This document shows, one piece after another, positions 46,934 through 54,713 of a stretch of 64,000 nt of DNA. This stretch comes from Myxococcota bacterium (GTDB taxonomy: Bacteria; Myxococcota_A; UBA9160; UBA4427). The stretch's first letter is position 1. Every line of letters begins with the position of its first letter. Position numbers and translations under genes: made by a program. The stretch lies in the NCBI GenBank assembly GCA_028278345.1, contig JANQEL010000235.1, positions 1 through 64,000 on the forward strand, read 5' to 3'. The notes beneath the pieces were generated by a model. The model saw only the letters and a list, made by a program, of their open reading frames with translations, made no database searches and was not told the DNA's origin.

Positions 46934-47176
46934 TCAACCGAGGCCGATTGCAGTCCCTGCAATGATGGATATCGCTGTTAGCAGCAGACTCGCGATAGAG
47001 ATACGAATGGCGATTGTCGCGTTTCGCTGAGCCTTCTCCGCTGCTTCCAGCGCGGTCTTCAATTCTAGGTACGACAGGTAGTTGAAGAACGCGTCAGGCG
47101 ACAATCGCCATGTTCCTACCTGATGCGCCGAGATGGTCTCATGGTCTTTCTCTGGGAGGAAGAAAGAGCCCGCCAC
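46934..47176 (-). CDS. Small single-pass membrane protein, probably truncated at the N-terminus
   Basis: From a GTG at 47176 the product is 80 residues, with a helical region (SYLELKTALEAAEKAQRNA) and one C-terminal membrane helix (SIASLLLTAISIIAGTAIGLG). The frame stays open upstream to 47269 and encodes protein-like sequence (YALENHSFTIQQACDHS, then DSFFRG) without a normal start codon. A lost start or a frameshift is therefore likely. Confidence 0.55.
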   Translation of the reverse strand: MAGSFFLPEKDHETISAHQVGTWRLSPDAFFNYLSYLELKTALEAAEKAQRNATIAIRISIASLLLTAISIIAGTAIGLG

Positions 47177-47298
47177 TCCACGAAAGAAGGAATCATGCAG
47201 ACGTGAGTGATCGCATGCTTGCTGAATCGTGAAGCTATGATTCTCAAGCGCATATTCAGCGAGTCGAATTTAGGGGTGCTCTTCGATACGAACGTTCT

Positions 47299-47736
47299 TC
47301 ATCCGCTTTCCAGAAAGCCGCTTCTCAGACATGGATCAACGATCGAGTCGACGTTTAGCGTGCGTGCGATCTCATGCTGTGGCATGCCCATCGCAGAAGC
47401 TGCCTGCACGAAAGACCGTTCCCAGTCCGAGAACAGCTTGCGTGGTCGGCCTATGCTAGGAAACAGGTGCTTCGTCTCGCAGTGACGCCTGAGGTCTTCG
47501 CAGGCCACGCCGAGGAGCTCCGCAATAGCCTCGACCGGCTCGCGGGCCACTGCACGCGCGCGAATCTCCGTGAGCTGGCGACGGTTGGGTCCCCATCCAG
47601 TACGCACGAGGAATCCCTCCGGGGGGCTGGCGGGCCAGACGCACTGCTCTGGCGTCCGCGGGGTCAGCCCCTCAACAATTGCATCGTAGCCCAAACGCGG
47701 GCGAGGTACCGCGGCGCGCAACGAAGGCCAGATCAA
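47299..47736 (-). CDS. Possible helix-turn-helix protein
   Basis: This 145-codon frame begins at TTG shortly after an in-frame stop. Its middle resembles two helix-turn-helix units: 'EPVEAIAELLGVACEDLRRH' and 'MGMPQHEIARTLNVDS', with a basic 'GRPRKLF' between. Such pairs occur in phage-type regulators and small terminase-like proteins. Open frames on the opposite strand make the coding call uncertain. It lies divergent to the radical SAM operon and could regulate it. Confidence 0.45.
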   Translation of the reverse strand: MIWPSLRAAVPRPRLGYDAIVEGLTPRTPEQCVWPASPPEGFLVRTGWGPNRRQLTEIRARAVAREPVEAIAELLGVACEDLRRHCETKHLFPSIGRPRKLFSDWERSFVQAASAMGMPQHEIARTLNVDSIVDPCLRSGFLESG

Positions 47737-47899
47737 GGAACCGAACCGGCATCACCGGCTTCCAAAGTGGGTGTCGGTGGCCCTGTCCATTTATGGGGCC
47801 GACGGGAACTCGCAGCCGGGGAATCGCCGACCTCTCCATCGTTTCATCTGGCACCCATGTAGTTCATACTTGTTGCTTCACCTTTGGGGGACCCAATCG

Positions 47900-48835
47900 A
47901 TGGTTGGCTCGATGGCCGGAAGCGCCGCACTGCACCTAGCGGGGCCGCAGCAGGCGCTCCACACAGTCACCCTCACCGTGAACAACTCCTGCAATCTGCG
48001 ATGCGGCCACTGCTACCTCCAGTACTCAGGGCCGGGCGGGTTCATCGCGGACGCAGTTCTGTCGCAACTGGAACGGGAGGACTTCTCGCACCTCGCCGTG
48101 GTCGGCAAGGAGCCTCTCGTCAACGCTGCGGCAGCGACGAAGACTTCGCAGCTGATCCATAGGTTCGCGCAAGCCGGAAAGACGAGCAGCCTGATAACGA
48201 ACGGACTCGGTATCCGCTTCCTGAGCCGCAGTGCAATCTCATCACTCAGCTGGATGGATATCAGCCTTGATGGCGGACCCGACTCCACAGAGATGTACCG
48301 TGGTGTTCCCTACAAGAAGATCGAGGCTGCTGCCGAGTTCGCGCGTTCAGCTGGAGTGCGGGAGCTGAACGCGCTCCAGACGCTAACGAAGACCACGGTC
48401 AGATCTCTCGCAGACATGATGCGCATCGCGTCTCAGTACGACACGATCGTGTTCTCGCCCTTTGTCAACACGCGTCACCAAGGGCGGATCTCAGAAGAGG
48501 CGGTGGACCTGCCCGACCTCCTCAAAAGGATGAGCCGCTGCGGCGAGTTTATGGAGGCCGACAATGCGGTCCTACTCGTGGGCGCGCATGCTCTACCCGA
48601 CTCCGACGACCTCGAAGAGATGCTGGCGCAGTACGGCCTGACGTCGAAGACCTGTCTCGTGAAGCAAGACCCTCTTCTCCTGGGGCTGATTCGGGTTACG
48701 TATGAAGGTGCGGTCCTGACGCCAACCGAATCGCTGCACACGGACGACTACGGTCGCCTGGGCAGAGTGCTCACGCCAGAGGTCTCCCTGCGAGACATCT
48801 ACACGAGGCTCTCTTCGCTCGCTCTCGCGGCTTGA
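47900..48835 (+). CDS. Radical SAM protein, first gene of a six-gene operon
   Basis: The ATG at 47900 is chosen because protein-like sequence begins there; the open frame extends back to 47771 with poor content. The 311-residue product has the radical SAM signature CX3CX2C (NSCNLRCGHCYLQY) that binds a 4Fe-4S cluster. A 'GKEPL' segment takes the place of the usual GGEP, and 'SSLITNGLGI', 'SWMDISLDGG' and 'YRGVPYKKIEAAAEF' follow, as in peptide- or small-molecule-modifying members. There is no SPASM-like Cys-rich tail. It is followed 13 bases later by the ABC ATPase gene. The substrate is unknown. A link to the imported molecule or to the dehydrogenase product is inferred from coupling. Confidence 0.88.
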   Translation: MVGSMAGSAALHLAGPQQALHTVTLTVNNSCNLRCGHCYLQYSGPGGFIADAVLSQLEREDFSHLAVVGKEPLVNAAAATKTSQLIHRFAQAGKTSSLITNGLGIRFLSRSAISSLSWMDISLDGGPDSTEMYRGVPYKKIEAAAEFARSAGVRELNALQTLTKTTVRSLADMMRIASQYDTIVFSPFVNTRHQGRISEEAVDLPDLLKRMSRCGEFMEADNAVLLVGAHALPDSDDLEEMLAQYGLTSKTCLVKQDPLLLGLIRVTYEGAVLTPTESLHTDDYGRLGRVLTPEVSLRDIYTRLSSLALAA

Positions 48836-48848
48836 GGCGCGGTCCACC

Positions 48849-49445
48849 TTGGTGGATGTGCGTGGTCTCTCGTTCGGGTTCGGGTCGAGCCTTCTGTTTC
48901 GCGACTTTTCATGTCGGTTCGTTAGTGGGATCTCCATTCTCGAAGGACCTTCGGGCTGCGGCAAGACCACGCTGTTGAAGCTGATCGCTGGGCTTCTTCT
49001 GCCCGTGGAAGTAGCTGCTCTCGACGCGCCAGCAGACATGCGCCTCGTCTTGCAGAGAGATGGGCTGTTTCCGTGGCAACGGTTGAGTCGCAGCCTGCGA
49101 CTGAACACCAACACGGAGGCAGCTTCAGAAACTACTCAGGCCATCTACGCGGAACTAGTGCCTCTGCTGAACCGGCGGGTATACCAGCTTTCCTTCGGTG
49201 AGCGACGACTCGCAGAGCTCTACCGAGCCCTACTCGAGCCTCCCCAGCTTCTACTTCTCGACGAACCTTTGAACTTCCTTGACGAGCGCCGGCGTGGGCT
49301 CGCTGTTGACGCGATGAGAGCAGTCGCATCCCGCTCCGTGGTAGTTGTCACCTCCCACTACGAGTCCGACGCCAACGCACTTGGCGGTCGGGTGTTTCGC
49401 TTCGGCGGGTCTTATCCGGTGGCTGCTCTCGAGGCCATCGAGTGA
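48849..49445 (+). CDS. ABC importer ATPase, SsuB/TauB-like, short
   Basis: The TTG at 48849 is used because it follows a GAGG and starts the conserved first strand. The 198-residue product has Walker A 'GPSGCGKTT', Q-loop 'LQRDGLFPW', a signature 'LSFGERR' in place of LSGGQ, Walker B 'LLLLDEP' and H-loop 'TSHYESD'. It is shorter than the usual 240 or more residues of the nitrate/sulfonate/taurine class. It overlaps the permease gene by 4 bases (GTGA), and drives transport with the next two products. Confidence 0.9.
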   Translation: MVDVRGLSFGFGSSLLFRDFSCRFVSGISILEGPSGCGKTTLLKLIAGLLLPVEVAALDAPADMRLVLQRDGLFPWQRLSRSLRLNTNTEAASETTQAIYAELVPLLNRRVYQLSFGERRLAELYRALLEPPQLLLLDEPLNFLDERRRGLAVDAMRAVASRSVVVVTSHYESDANALGGRVFRFGGSYPVAALEAIE

Positions 49446-50203
49446 CCGACGAGAGGAGACCAGCGAGGGACGCGCTCTTTCTGGGAGCAGGTGTGTTCGC
49501 CCTGCCGGTCCTCTGGGTCTCATTCAAACTCATATTCGAAGTGCCAGACAGGCTCCTGCCAGATCTTGTAGATGTCGTGCTTGCTGGGGAGGGCCTAAGG
49601 CCACCCCTTTGGATTCATGCAGGGCACACGGTCCGGCGGTTTCTGATCGGGTTCATTCTTGGCGTTGGTGCGGGCCTTGGTGTCGGTCTTGCTATGGCTA
49701 TCAGGAATGAGATCAGAGCGTTGGTGCTACCGGTTGTGCAGTCGTCACGTGCAATCCCGGCCGCAGCTTTCGTTCCTCTCTTTCTCCTGTGGTTTGGTTT
49801 CTCTGAGACAGGCAGGTATCTGCTCGTGGTGGTCTCAATAGGGTTCAACATCGCGATCGCCGCGTTGGAGTCCGTTAGGACGATGACAGACGTAGATCGA
49901 GCCTTCTTCCGGTCCTTTGGCTATCGGCCTGCTGATCTTCCTGTGTCGTATCTGCTGCCACGTATGGCCGAGGGTCTGCTTCCCACCCTGCGATTCTCGC
50001 TGGCCCTGTCGATCGGCGCCGTAACTGTTTCAGAGTTGCTGGGATCGCAAGTCGGCCTCGGATACTTGCTGCAGTCCGCGCGGTCGACTCTCTCGATCGA
50101 TCTTGTCTTTCTTTCCGCACTGATGCTGGGCGCCGTCGCCGCCGCAGCCGACTGGGTCCTTGTCCGAATCTGGACCAAGATCACTCCCTGGAGGGACCGA
50201 TGA
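49442..50203 (+). CDS. ABC importer permease, SsuC/TauC-like
   Basis: The 253-residue product begins at GTG in a 4-base overlap with the ATPase stop. It has about six hydrophobic segments (for example 'FLIGFILGVGAGLGVGLAMA' and 'FVPLFLLWFGF'). A cytoplasmic loop before the last helices has the EAA-like pattern that docks on the ATPase ('RAFFRSFGYRPADLPVSYLL', then 'PRMAEGLLP'). This is the binding-protein-dependent permease type of the sulfonate/taurine/pyrimidine class. It overlaps the binding-protein gene by 4 bases (ATGA). Confidence 0.92.
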   Translation: MTDERRPARDALFLGAGVFALPVLWVSFKLIFEVPDRLLPDLVDVVLAGEGLRPPLWIHAGHTVRRFLIGFILGVGAGLGVGLAMAIRNEIRALVLPVVQSSRAIPAAAFVPLFLLWFGFSETGRYLLVVVSIGFNIAIAALESVRTMTDVDRAFFRSFGYRPADLPVSYLLPRMAEGLLPTLRFSLALSIGAVTVSELLGSQVGLGYLLQSARSTLSIDLVFLSALMLGAVAAAADWVLVRIWTKITPWRDR

Positions 50204-51249
50204 TAAATAGAAGGCGTTGCGTCGTGCTGGCGTTGATCCTTGGAGTCGCAGTTGTCAGCTGTGAAGCCAAAGAGCCGCAGAATGAAGCAACTAGCTTGTC
50301 TGTGGCGCTCGCCCCCTATCAAGACAATGCGATGCTGGTGAATGCGAAGCATCTCGGCCTTGAGGGCAAGCACGGTGTCGAGCTCAACCTGGTGTCAATG
50401 GCTTGGGAGGACATCGTCCCTGCAATAGCGAGCGCGGGAAGAACCGTCGATGTCGGATTCGGGAGCTTGACAGAGTTCTTAACTAAGTACGAAAAGCTGA
50501 ATGCCGGAGCTGCCGATCCCGTTGTCTTCGTGCAGCCGCTGTACGTCTACCATGGAGGTGGCTTCATTGGCTTCGACAACGTGCTCTCGCCGCTGTCGGC
50601 CGAAGAACTCAAGGATCCCGAGAAGCTGCGCGAGGTCCTGCGTCTGCGAGTGGGGGCTCAGAAGAAGAGCTTCTACGAGATGATTTTATATACGCTCGCC
50701 GAGCGTGCAGGGGTTCCGGTCGAGAGCTTAAGCGTGTTCGATATTTCCATGAACGATGGGCTATTGGCGCTGCAGAGCGCCAGCATCGATCTGTCCGCTG
50801 CCGGACTAACGCAAATGACTGAGGCGAGAAAGCGCGGCGGCAGGTTGATCATTGCGACTGAGGATACGGGCTTTGCGGATGTGACTGGCTTCATCTGCCG
50901 GGCGAGCGTTCTTCAAGAGAAGCGGGCGAGCATAGAAGCCCTAGTCAGTATGTGGTTCGAGTCAGTCGACTACGTCTTTAGCGACTTGTCTCGGAACTCG
51001 GGTGCGACGCTTTCGTACCTGCAAGAGAAGGCCGCAACTCGCTACACCGTCGAAGAATTTCGGGCTGCCCTGTCACAAGAGTCGTTGCCAAGGTCGCTTA
51101 GAGAGTTGGACGAGCAGATTCTAGCTCCCGGGTCACGGTTCGACTTCAACAGACTCGCTAGGGAGATCAGCTCCTATCTAGTGCGTACAGGCGCGATCGA
51201 CTCGGCACCGCCTGTGCCAACGCCGCTGCTGTCGGCGAGGGCTGGTTAG
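50200..51249 (+). CDS. Substrate-binding lipoprotein of the ABC importer
   Basis: The 349-residue product has a lipoprotein signal (ALILGVAVVSC, Cys21). Its mature part fits an NMT1/SsuA/ThiY-type solute-binding fold: 'SLSVALAPYQDNAMLVNAKHLG' (quoted in parts: LSVALAPYQD and NAKHLGLEGKHGVEL), 'DVGFGSLTEFL', and 'RVGAQKKSFYEMIL'. These proteins bind sulfonates, pyrimidine precursors or similar small molecules outside the cell and hand them to the permease. The ligand cannot be read from the sequence. It ends one base before the next GTG start. Confidence 0.9.
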   Translation: MINRRRCVVLALILGVAVVSCEAKEPQNEATSLSVALAPYQDNAMLVNAKHLGLEGKHGVELNLVSMAWEDIVPAIASAGRTVDVGFGSLTEFLTKYEKLNAGAADPVVFVQPLYVYHGGGFIGFDNVLSPLSAEELKDPEKLREVLRLRVGAQKKSFYEMILYTLAERAGVPVESLSVFDISMNDGLLALQSASIDLSAAGLTQMTEARKRGGRLIIATEDTGFADVTGFICRASVLQEKRASIEALVSMWFESVDYVFSDLSRNSGATLSYLQEKAATRYTVEEFRAALSQESLPRSLRELDEQILAPGSRFDFNRLAREISSYLVRTGAIDSAPPVPTPLLSARAG

Positions 51250-52179
51250 GTGCTCCCGCTCTCGAAGCTGGACACTCAGCTGATCGACCTGCTGATGCCG
51301 GTCGCCGAGTCCGATCAGAAGATCAAGGTGCTGGTTGCGTTTTATGCCAACACCTTGCCGCTCGCTTTCCACTACGCGCAGGCCTTAAGGCTGGCTTCGT
51401 TGGGCGATGACGACATCAACGAGCGTATCCGATTGGTAAGCTGGGGAGAGGAAGAGCTTGAAGTTCGATCGCCCGCTGAAGGCGAGGTGGTCGCCTTCTT
51501 CTCAAGCAGGGAAGAGGCGGAGAAGAGAGACTTAGTGCAAGTGCCCGTAACGGTTTTCCAGCCGCGATGGGTCTTTACCGAGTTCAATTTGAAGGTCCTG
51601 TCGCAGATCGATGAACAGGGAGGAGCAGGTTCACCTCCCGACCTAGAGACGTTCGGGACGTGGCTCGGGCAGGCGTTCTCGCGCTTCGAAGTAGTGACGG
51701 AGATGATGCCGCAGGCTAGAGAGCACTTCGCGAGGTGGCTTGGTCTTGAGGGCCAGGAAGAGCGACTGTCGTTCACCGGCTCAGCGGAGTCCAGCACCCT
51801 GTTTCGAGGCGAACTCCTGAACGGTCCACTGAGGATGTTCTTGTTCGGTGCCCCGCTTAGTCACTACTTTGCCAGGAAGCCGAACCGGTACCTGCAGCTG
51901 CGGCTTGGAGAGCAGGGTGGGCCTGCATTCGAGACTGTGGTGTCTCTCACGGGCAATGTGGGTACGAGGGTAATAGACGCTATCTCGGACTACCATTCGG
52001 TGCTGTATCAGCACGCGGCGCATGTCGCGATCGGCGAAGAGGAGCCGCAATCGTTCAGATCTCTGCAACATCACTACAATCTAGTGGCGAATTGCCTGCA
52101 GCATCGCTCGTCATTCGACTCTCCGCGGGAGTATGCAAAGTGCATATCGGATCATCACCATGAGCTCGAAGCTACCTAG
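51250..52179 (+). CDS. Unknown cytosolic protein in the radical SAM operon
   Basis: The 309-residue product starts with GTG directly after the binding-protein stop. It has no signal peptide, membrane helix or cysteine cluster. Helical and beta segments alternate, with 'KIKVLVAFYANTLPLAFHYAQALRLA' as a notable hydrophobic helix (given in parts: KVLVAFYANTLPLAF). The C-terminus is His-rich (SDHHHELEAT). No family was recognised. It overlaps the dehydrogenase-like gene by 20 bases, so it is probably part of the same pathway. It could be the enzyme that makes or consumes the special compound, or a sensor. Confidence 0.8.
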   Translation: MLPLSKLDTQLIDLLMPVAESDQKIKVLVAFYANTLPLAFHYAQALRLASLGDDDINERIRLVSWGEEELEVRSPAEGEVVAFFSSREEAEKRDLVQVPVTVFQPRWVFTEFNLKVLSQIDEQGGAGSPPDLETFGTWLGQAFSRFEVVTEMMPQAREHFARWLGLEGQEERLSFTGSAESSTLFRGELLNGPLRMFLFGAPLSHYFARKPNRYLQLRLGEQGGPAFETVVSLTGNVGTRVIDAISDYHSVLYQHAAHVAIGEEEPQSFRSLQHHYNLVANCLQHRSSFDSPREYAKCISDHHHELEAT

Positions 52180-53395
52180 CTTCCACGTGCATGTGGGTGC
52201 GGGCAAACTGGGCATCGGAGCGGTGTTGCCGAGTCTTCGCGATGATCGAGCTTTGGTCGTGGTGCAGCGTCGCGGAACCGGTGATTGGTCGAAGGTCGCT
52301 GCAGCGGCAAGCGACAAGATGGAGCTATACGAGGTTCATGCTGAGGCGCGATGCTCTGGCGAAGCCGGACAGGGGGCGGCTGAGATCTACAAGGCATGGT
52401 TCGTCTGCATCTGCGAGATGAAGTCGGCGGAAGAGGTCTTGAAGGCAGGGAGGAATGCTCTCTTGCTCGTGAACGATCTTCGAGACGCGGTCGACCTGAT
52501 GCTTGATGCCGAGAGCATCAGCGTCTCACTGGGAAAGGGGCAGGCCGACATGGCGCGAGCATTGGTGGGGAAGGACGCTGCCCGAGTACCGCCAATCCTT
52601 GCGTTCGAGAATCAGCTGGCTCGTGAGCTCGGCGCGGCCCCGTACGCAGTGGATCATGCGATTACCGATCGGATCTGCAGTAAGAGAACCATCTCAGAGG
52701 AGGAGCCCACGATCGTCTCAGTGTTGAGCGAGCCGCAGTTGAGCATCGTCGCGCCGCGGGGAGGGGCCGCTGAAGCCGCATTGAAGCCCGGTCTGTTGGG
52801 TGCTGAGGTGAGGTTGGTTGATCCTCGGTTCATTCCATTTTACCAGGCAAAGAAGCGGGCCTTGGTGAACTCTCTTCACTTCGCCTTGGCCCTTCTTAGT
52901 GTGGAAGCTCTTGCGACGCTGCGGATCCGGCCAGAAGAACAGTATCTCCCGGTCGTGATGTCCTGGTGGCAGAACAACTTCCCGAGTCTCCGTCATGGGT
53001 TGGAGGCGTACATCAAGCTTCGGGCGCTCGAGTTGATCAAGAATTGCTGGGAGTGCGCCGATGTTTGCGCGATCGCAGACTTCACAGGCGTGGATCGTTC
53101 TGATCCGATGTTCCTGCAATCCGCGTTCGATTCACTTCTTCGAGAAGCGCGTGATGCTGAGAGAAGGTTTCGCAGTGAGCCGGAGCAGTTGAGGAGGCTC
53201 CTTGATCCGAAGAAGCGGAAGGACACAGCATCGAAGTATCGGGAGCACATCCGCGCTCCGCTCCGCGCGGCAGCTGCCCTTCCGGCGTGGCTTGAGCGTC
53301 GCGAACGTGGGCTCTACGACGGGCCGAACTTTGGAGACGTCGACGCGCTTAGCGAGTTGTTCTCGGGGGCGTACGTGACGGCCACGCAGGATTAG
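52160..53395 (+). CDS. Mannitol-dehydrogenase-like (MtlD family) oxidoreductase
   Basis: I place the start at 52160 (MSSKLPSF), overlapping the previous gene by 20 bases; a Met at 52133 is the alternative. The 411-residue product begins with a Rossmann nucleotide-binding loop (VHVGAGKLGIGAV) like that of MtlD (HFGAGNIGRGF). It is followed by a helical C-terminal domain ('KKRALVNSLHFALALLSVE' resembles the long-chain polyol dehydrogenase 'K..RLLNG.H..LA' helix). MtlD-type enzymes interconvert sugar phosphates or acids with NAD(H). The divergence is large, so the substrate is open. Last gene of the operon. Confidence 0.82.
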   Translation: MSSKLPSFHVHVGAGKLGIGAVLPSLRDDRALVVVQRRGTGDWSKVAAAASDKMELYEVHAEARCSGEAGQGAAEIYKAWFVCICEMKSAEEVLKAGRNALLLVNDLRDAVDLMLDAESISVSLGKGQADMARALVGKDAARVPPILAFENQLARELGAAPYAVDHAITDRICSKRTISEEEPTIVSVLSEPQLSIVAPRGGAAEAALKPGLLGAEVRLVDPRFIPFYQAKKRALVNSLHFALALLSVEALATLRIRPEEQYLPVVMSWWQNNFPSLRHGLEAYIKLRALELIKNCWECADVCAIADFTGVDRSDPMFLQSAFDSLLREARDAERRFRSEPEQLRRLLDPKKRKDTASKYREHIRAPLRAAAALPAWLERRERGLYDGPNFGDVDALSELFSGAYVTATQD

Positions 53396-53541
53396 ATCTG
53401 CTCTTGGGCTTCACCGCGGCCCACGCACGTGGCGGTAGCTGGTTAGCCGGGTTTGAGAGACCCTGGGCGTCGAAGGTCGAACCCACTGCTGGTTCGCCCG
53501 GATCATCTGGCGGAGGGTCCGGGTGCATCGCTCACCGGATG

Positions 53542-53784
53542 GACCGCCCATCAGATGTCGGGAAGAAGAACTGGATGTTCGCGGATACGCCGAAGGGGGC
53601 GACGGCGAGCGCCCGCCTCTACAGTCTGGCCGAGACCGCGAAGGCGAATGGGATCGAGCCGTGGGCATATCTCGAAAGTATCTTCGAGGCGCTTCCCATC
53701 GCCACGACCGACGCCGACATCGAGGCGCTGCTGCCGTGGCGCATCGAGCTACCCGAGTTCACCGGGCGAATCGCCAGCCGCTGA
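53542..53784 (+). pseudogene. IS66-family transposase C-terminal remnant
   Basis: The frame encodes the very conserved end of IS66 transposases: 'GKKNWMFADTPKGATASARL', then 'YSLAETAKANGIEPWAYL', and 'ALLPWRIELPEF'. Sequence before it does not continue the transposase, so most of the element is gone. The TTGAACGCGTACGTTAC stretch at about 53870 may be its right end. It marks past insertion at the edge of the radical SAM operon. Confidence 0.85.
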
Positions 53785-54176
53785 GCCGCAGACCGCAGCG
53801 CCCCTCGTCCTGGCCACCCGCGCGTCACGCTGCCGCCCTGCGCGAGAGCGCGGGGATGGGATGCTTGAACGCGTACGTTACACTCGCCCCAGTCGCCGAG
53901 GATTGGAGGCCGCAGGCCTCATTCGTGGTGATGCCAGGGTTGTGGTGTCTCCTCACCCGGTAAGGCGAGCAGAGGCCCTCCCTATAGCAGCCATTGTCGA
54001 TTCGTTCCAGAAATCCAACTGGCACTCGTTCAAGAGCACACGACTGCCCTACTCGTTGGGTGAGGGTCGGGTTGGGATGGATTCCCCTGGACTGTCCGAC
54101 CAGGAACCTCGGCATGAATGACCGCGAGTTTCTCGAAGAGTTCGTTTGAGTCGAGAGGACTGCGGATCGAGTTCGA
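53785..54176 (+). other. Non-coding scar region after the IS66 remnant
   Basis: This 392-base stretch has no protein-like frame. It ends with an ATG at 54114 that has an AGGA site upstream but is stopped after 11 codons by a TGA at 54147, in the same frame as the next gene. Confidence 0.45.
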
Positions 54177-54419
54177 GTGCGCGTCCGTCAGATTCATTGG
54201 GAAGGGCCGTACACAGGAATCTCCCATTGGATCGATGCCACGGAACTTCCTTCGACAGCGACCGAATCGGATGTCAACGCAGCCGCAAGGGATGCTCTTG
54301 AAGAGATTCGGTACTTCCGGATCTGCAAAGAGTGCGAGCAACGGAATCCCGTTGGCTGGATGCACGACGATCGGATTTGCCGGGGATGCGCTTCGGCCAA
54401 CCACGGCGTCGTGTACTGA
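54177..54419 (+). CDS. Small zinc-ribbon protein
   Basis: From a GTG at 54177 the product is 80 residues. Its C-terminus is a four-cysteine zinc ribbon (CKEC ... CRGC) in a pattern I have seen in small hypothetical proteins ('NPVGWMHDDRICRGC' then 'NHGVVY'). An in-frame ATG at 54114 with a better ribosome site is separated from it by a TGA at 54147, so the original gene may have been longer. No function is known. Confidence 0.6.
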   Translation: MRVRQIHWEGPYTGISHWIDATELPSTATESDVNAAARDALEEIRYFRICKECEQRNPVGWMHDDRICRGCASANHGVVY

Positions 54420-54692
54420 GAGCGCGGCACCGAGTCCCAACCGGGAGTGGGGTCACGTTATCGATCGCTCCAAGTGGCAGCGTGCGGGAAGCTTTGCGGG
54501 CTGCGGTCAGGTGAAGCGGCGCTGAGTCCACGAGAGCCATACGGAGCGGACTTGATCACAAAACTAGAATCGGGTGCTGGGTCATTGTCGTTTCAAGCGA
54601 AAAAATTCAGGGGCAGGCTCGGGGGCAACCCTTAACGTGCGAGTTCGCGATTCCAATGCGAATTCGGCCGGTTCCGCCTCTTCTTCACCAGC

Positions 54693-54706
54693 GCTCGGCT
54701 CCACTA
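54693..54706. repeat. Possible att-site relic, right copy
   Basis: GCTCGGCTCCACTA is a one-mismatch direct copy of the site at 30890-30903. It lies 7 bases beyond the end of the DUF3427 helicase gene, and about 70 bases after a GGGGCA(N5)GGGGGCAAC element also shared with the left copy. Confidence 0.35.
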
Positions 54707-54713
54707 AACCTGA

